This document shows, piece by piece, positions 5,941-6,679 of a stretch of 6,679 bases of DNA; position 1 is the stretch's first letter, and each line of letters begins with the position of its first letter. This DNA comes from Victivallales bacterium (GTDB lineage: Bacteria; Verrucomicrobiota; Lentisphaeria; Oligosphaerales; Oligosphaeraceae). Location: assembly GCA_017431185.1 (NCBI GenBank), contig JAFRLP010000436.1:1-6679 (forward strand), read 5' to 3'. Both the position numbers and the translations under genes were made by a program. The notes beneath the pieces are model-generated. The model searched no databases and was not told the origin of the DNA. It worked only from the letters and a program-made list of their open reading frames with translations.

Positions 5941-6513
5941 TCAGTCGCCCAATTCGTCAATAAGGCGCTTCAGCTCTTTCTGAATACGCTTGACCGTGCG
6001 TGTCTTGGCCTGATAGACCTGGGCCTCGGTCATGCCAAGCTGTTCCGCCACTTCAGCAACGGGAAGTCCACGTTCGCCGTACATCTGGTATGCCATATAG
6101 GTGGCAAGGTCGCAGTTCTTCTGGACCTCCTCCTGCGCCCTTTGCAGAAGGCAGGCACGCCACTCCTGTTCAAATTCCGCGTCGGTATTCTCGTCGGGAA
6201 TGCTCTCTGTCAAGGGCACGAAATTCTCGCCCTGTTTACGAGCCCGCAACAAGTCGATGGCGCAGTTGGTGATGAGAGTACGCAGATAGTCGCGGAAGCG
6301 TCCCTTTTCCGGGGTGTACCGCCCAGTCGCATCGGAACGCAGGATGGCCAGGCGCACATTCTGCTTCAGTTCATCGATTTCCTGGGGAGACAATCCCAAA
6401 TCCCTGGCACGAAGCGTGACCAGCGGCTGATAGAAACGGTCGAACTCCTGCCAGGCATCCTCACGATTCTCGTGTACTCCCTGAAGCAGTTCTTTACGGG
6501 TTGTAAAAGCCAT
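5941..6513 (-). CDS. ECF-type RNA polymerase sigma factor
   Basis: A 190-residue protein with the two-domain layout of group 4 (ECF) sigma factors. Region 2 (about 18-95) contains AWQEFDRFYQPLV (20-32), the acidic helix QEIDELKQNV (44-53, equivalent to the DAED..QEV core-binding helix), and GRFRDYLRTLITNCAIDLLR (71-90) for -10 recognition. A linker rich in acidic and Ser/Thr residues (about 98-115) leads to region 4 (about 120-187), with a helix-turn-helix around LPVAEVAEQLGMTEAQVYQAKTR (150-172) for -35 binding. No anti-sigma gene is visible; instead a transmembrane Ser/Thr kinase follows after 3 bases. Kinase-paired ECF factors are known in several phyla, including Planctomycetes, and phosphorylation of the sigma factor has been shown for pairs in Vibrio and Xanthomonas. 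The same control here is inference. The ATG at 6513 is the only suitable start; a GAAGGGG lies rather far upstream (about 13 bases), so expression may depend on read-through from the preceding gene. Confidence 0.9.
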   Translation of the reverse strand: MAFTTRKELLQGVHENREDAWQEFDRFYQPLVTLRARDLGLSPQEIDELKQNVRLAILRSDATGRYTPEKGRFRDYLRTLITNCAIDLLRARKQGENFVPLTESIPDENTDAEFEQEWRACLLQRAQEEVQKNCDLATYMAYQMYGERGLPVAEVAEQLGMTEAQVYQAKTRTVKRIQKELKRLIDELGD

Positions 6514-6531
6514 GAACGATGCGCAGCCCCT

Positions 6532-6679
6532 TCATTTCCCGAATCTGCCAGCGAGCTTTTCGTTGGCGGCCTTGCGGGCGGCCTCTTCCTCGGCGGAAGG
6601 CGAGGGAGGCGGAGCGACGGGTTCCTTCTCGGGCTCCGGCTTTCCTGCAAGGTTCTTGAGGCGCTCTTCGTCCACCGCT
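6532..6679 (-). CDS. C-terminal end of an unidentified Pro/Glu/Ala-rich protein (partial, 5' end outside window)
   Basis: On the minus strand a frame enters from the right edge and stops at TGA (6534-6532), giving 48 residues: a charged start (AVDEERLKNLAG), a Pro/Glu-rich stretch (EPEKEPVAPPPSPS) and an Ala/Glu/Lys-rich helix (AEEEAARKAANEKLAGRFGK). Such a tail suggests a flexible linker plus a short amphipathic helix, but no family can be named. It ends 18 bases before the sigma-factor ATG and its last codons overlap the only Shine-Dalgarno-like sequence for that gene, so it is probably the preceding gene of the same operon. It was chosen over the other two frames because composition is protein-like and codon third positions are G/C-rich. 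Confidence 0.6.
   Translation of the reverse strand, partial: AVDEERLKNLAGKPEPEKEPVAPPPSPSAEEEAARKAANEKLAGRFGK

Overview
The window looks like part of a chromosome from a moderately GC-rich bacterium of the PVC group, most likely Lentisphaerae or a relative, with Planctomycetes or Verrucomicrobia as alternatives. The basis is gene content. An ECF sigma factor abuts a membrane-anchored Ser/Thr kinase that carries an FGE-sulfatase-like (SUMF1-type) sensor region. Alongside sit members of two accessory families, AAA-ATPase-like/PDDEXK_9 and Rpn/YhgA-like, that are often multi-copy in host-associated anaerobes. The lineage is inference; no rRNA or housekeeping marker is present.

All well-supported genes lie on the minus strand. 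Reading in their direction (right to left): 6679-6532 holds the Pro/Glu/Ala-rich C-terminus of an unidentified protein. Next come an ECF-type sigma factor (6513-5941) and, after only 3 bases, a 917-residue kinase (5937-3184). These three probably form one transcription unit. The kinase has a cytoplasmic kinase domain with DPG in place of DFG, one membrane segment, and a large extracytoplasmic part. That part contains a degenerate FGE-sulfatase-like fold and a C-terminal region of about 270 residues that I cannot assign. At its stop codon begins a short tract with CTAG at exactly 8-base intervals, five times.

From 3183 to 2946 is a gap with no gene. Then comes a complete AAA-ATPase-like/PD-(D/E)XK protein (2945-1395). 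A 357-base gap (1394-1038) follows. It contains a perfect GC-rich hairpin just after the ATPase gene, an AT-rich stretch, and a convincing sigma-70-like promoter with a strong ribosome binding site. These serve an Rpn/YhgA-like PD-(D/E)XK protein (1037 leftward, open at the window edge). The first 177 bases can also be read on the plus strand as the C-terminal end of a membrane-anchored protein. That convergent reading suggests the Rpn-like gene has lost its natural 3' end or overlaps its neighbour.

Functionally there are two modules. The right half is a signalling unit: a surface-sensing kinase probably controls, or is co-regulated with, an ECF sigma factor that has no visible anti-sigma factor. 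The left half is an accessory region with two different PD-(D/E)XK nuclease-fold proteins, short repeats and a hairpin, consistent with mobile or defence-like DNA. No RNA genes, CRISPR arrays or complete insertion sequences were seen.
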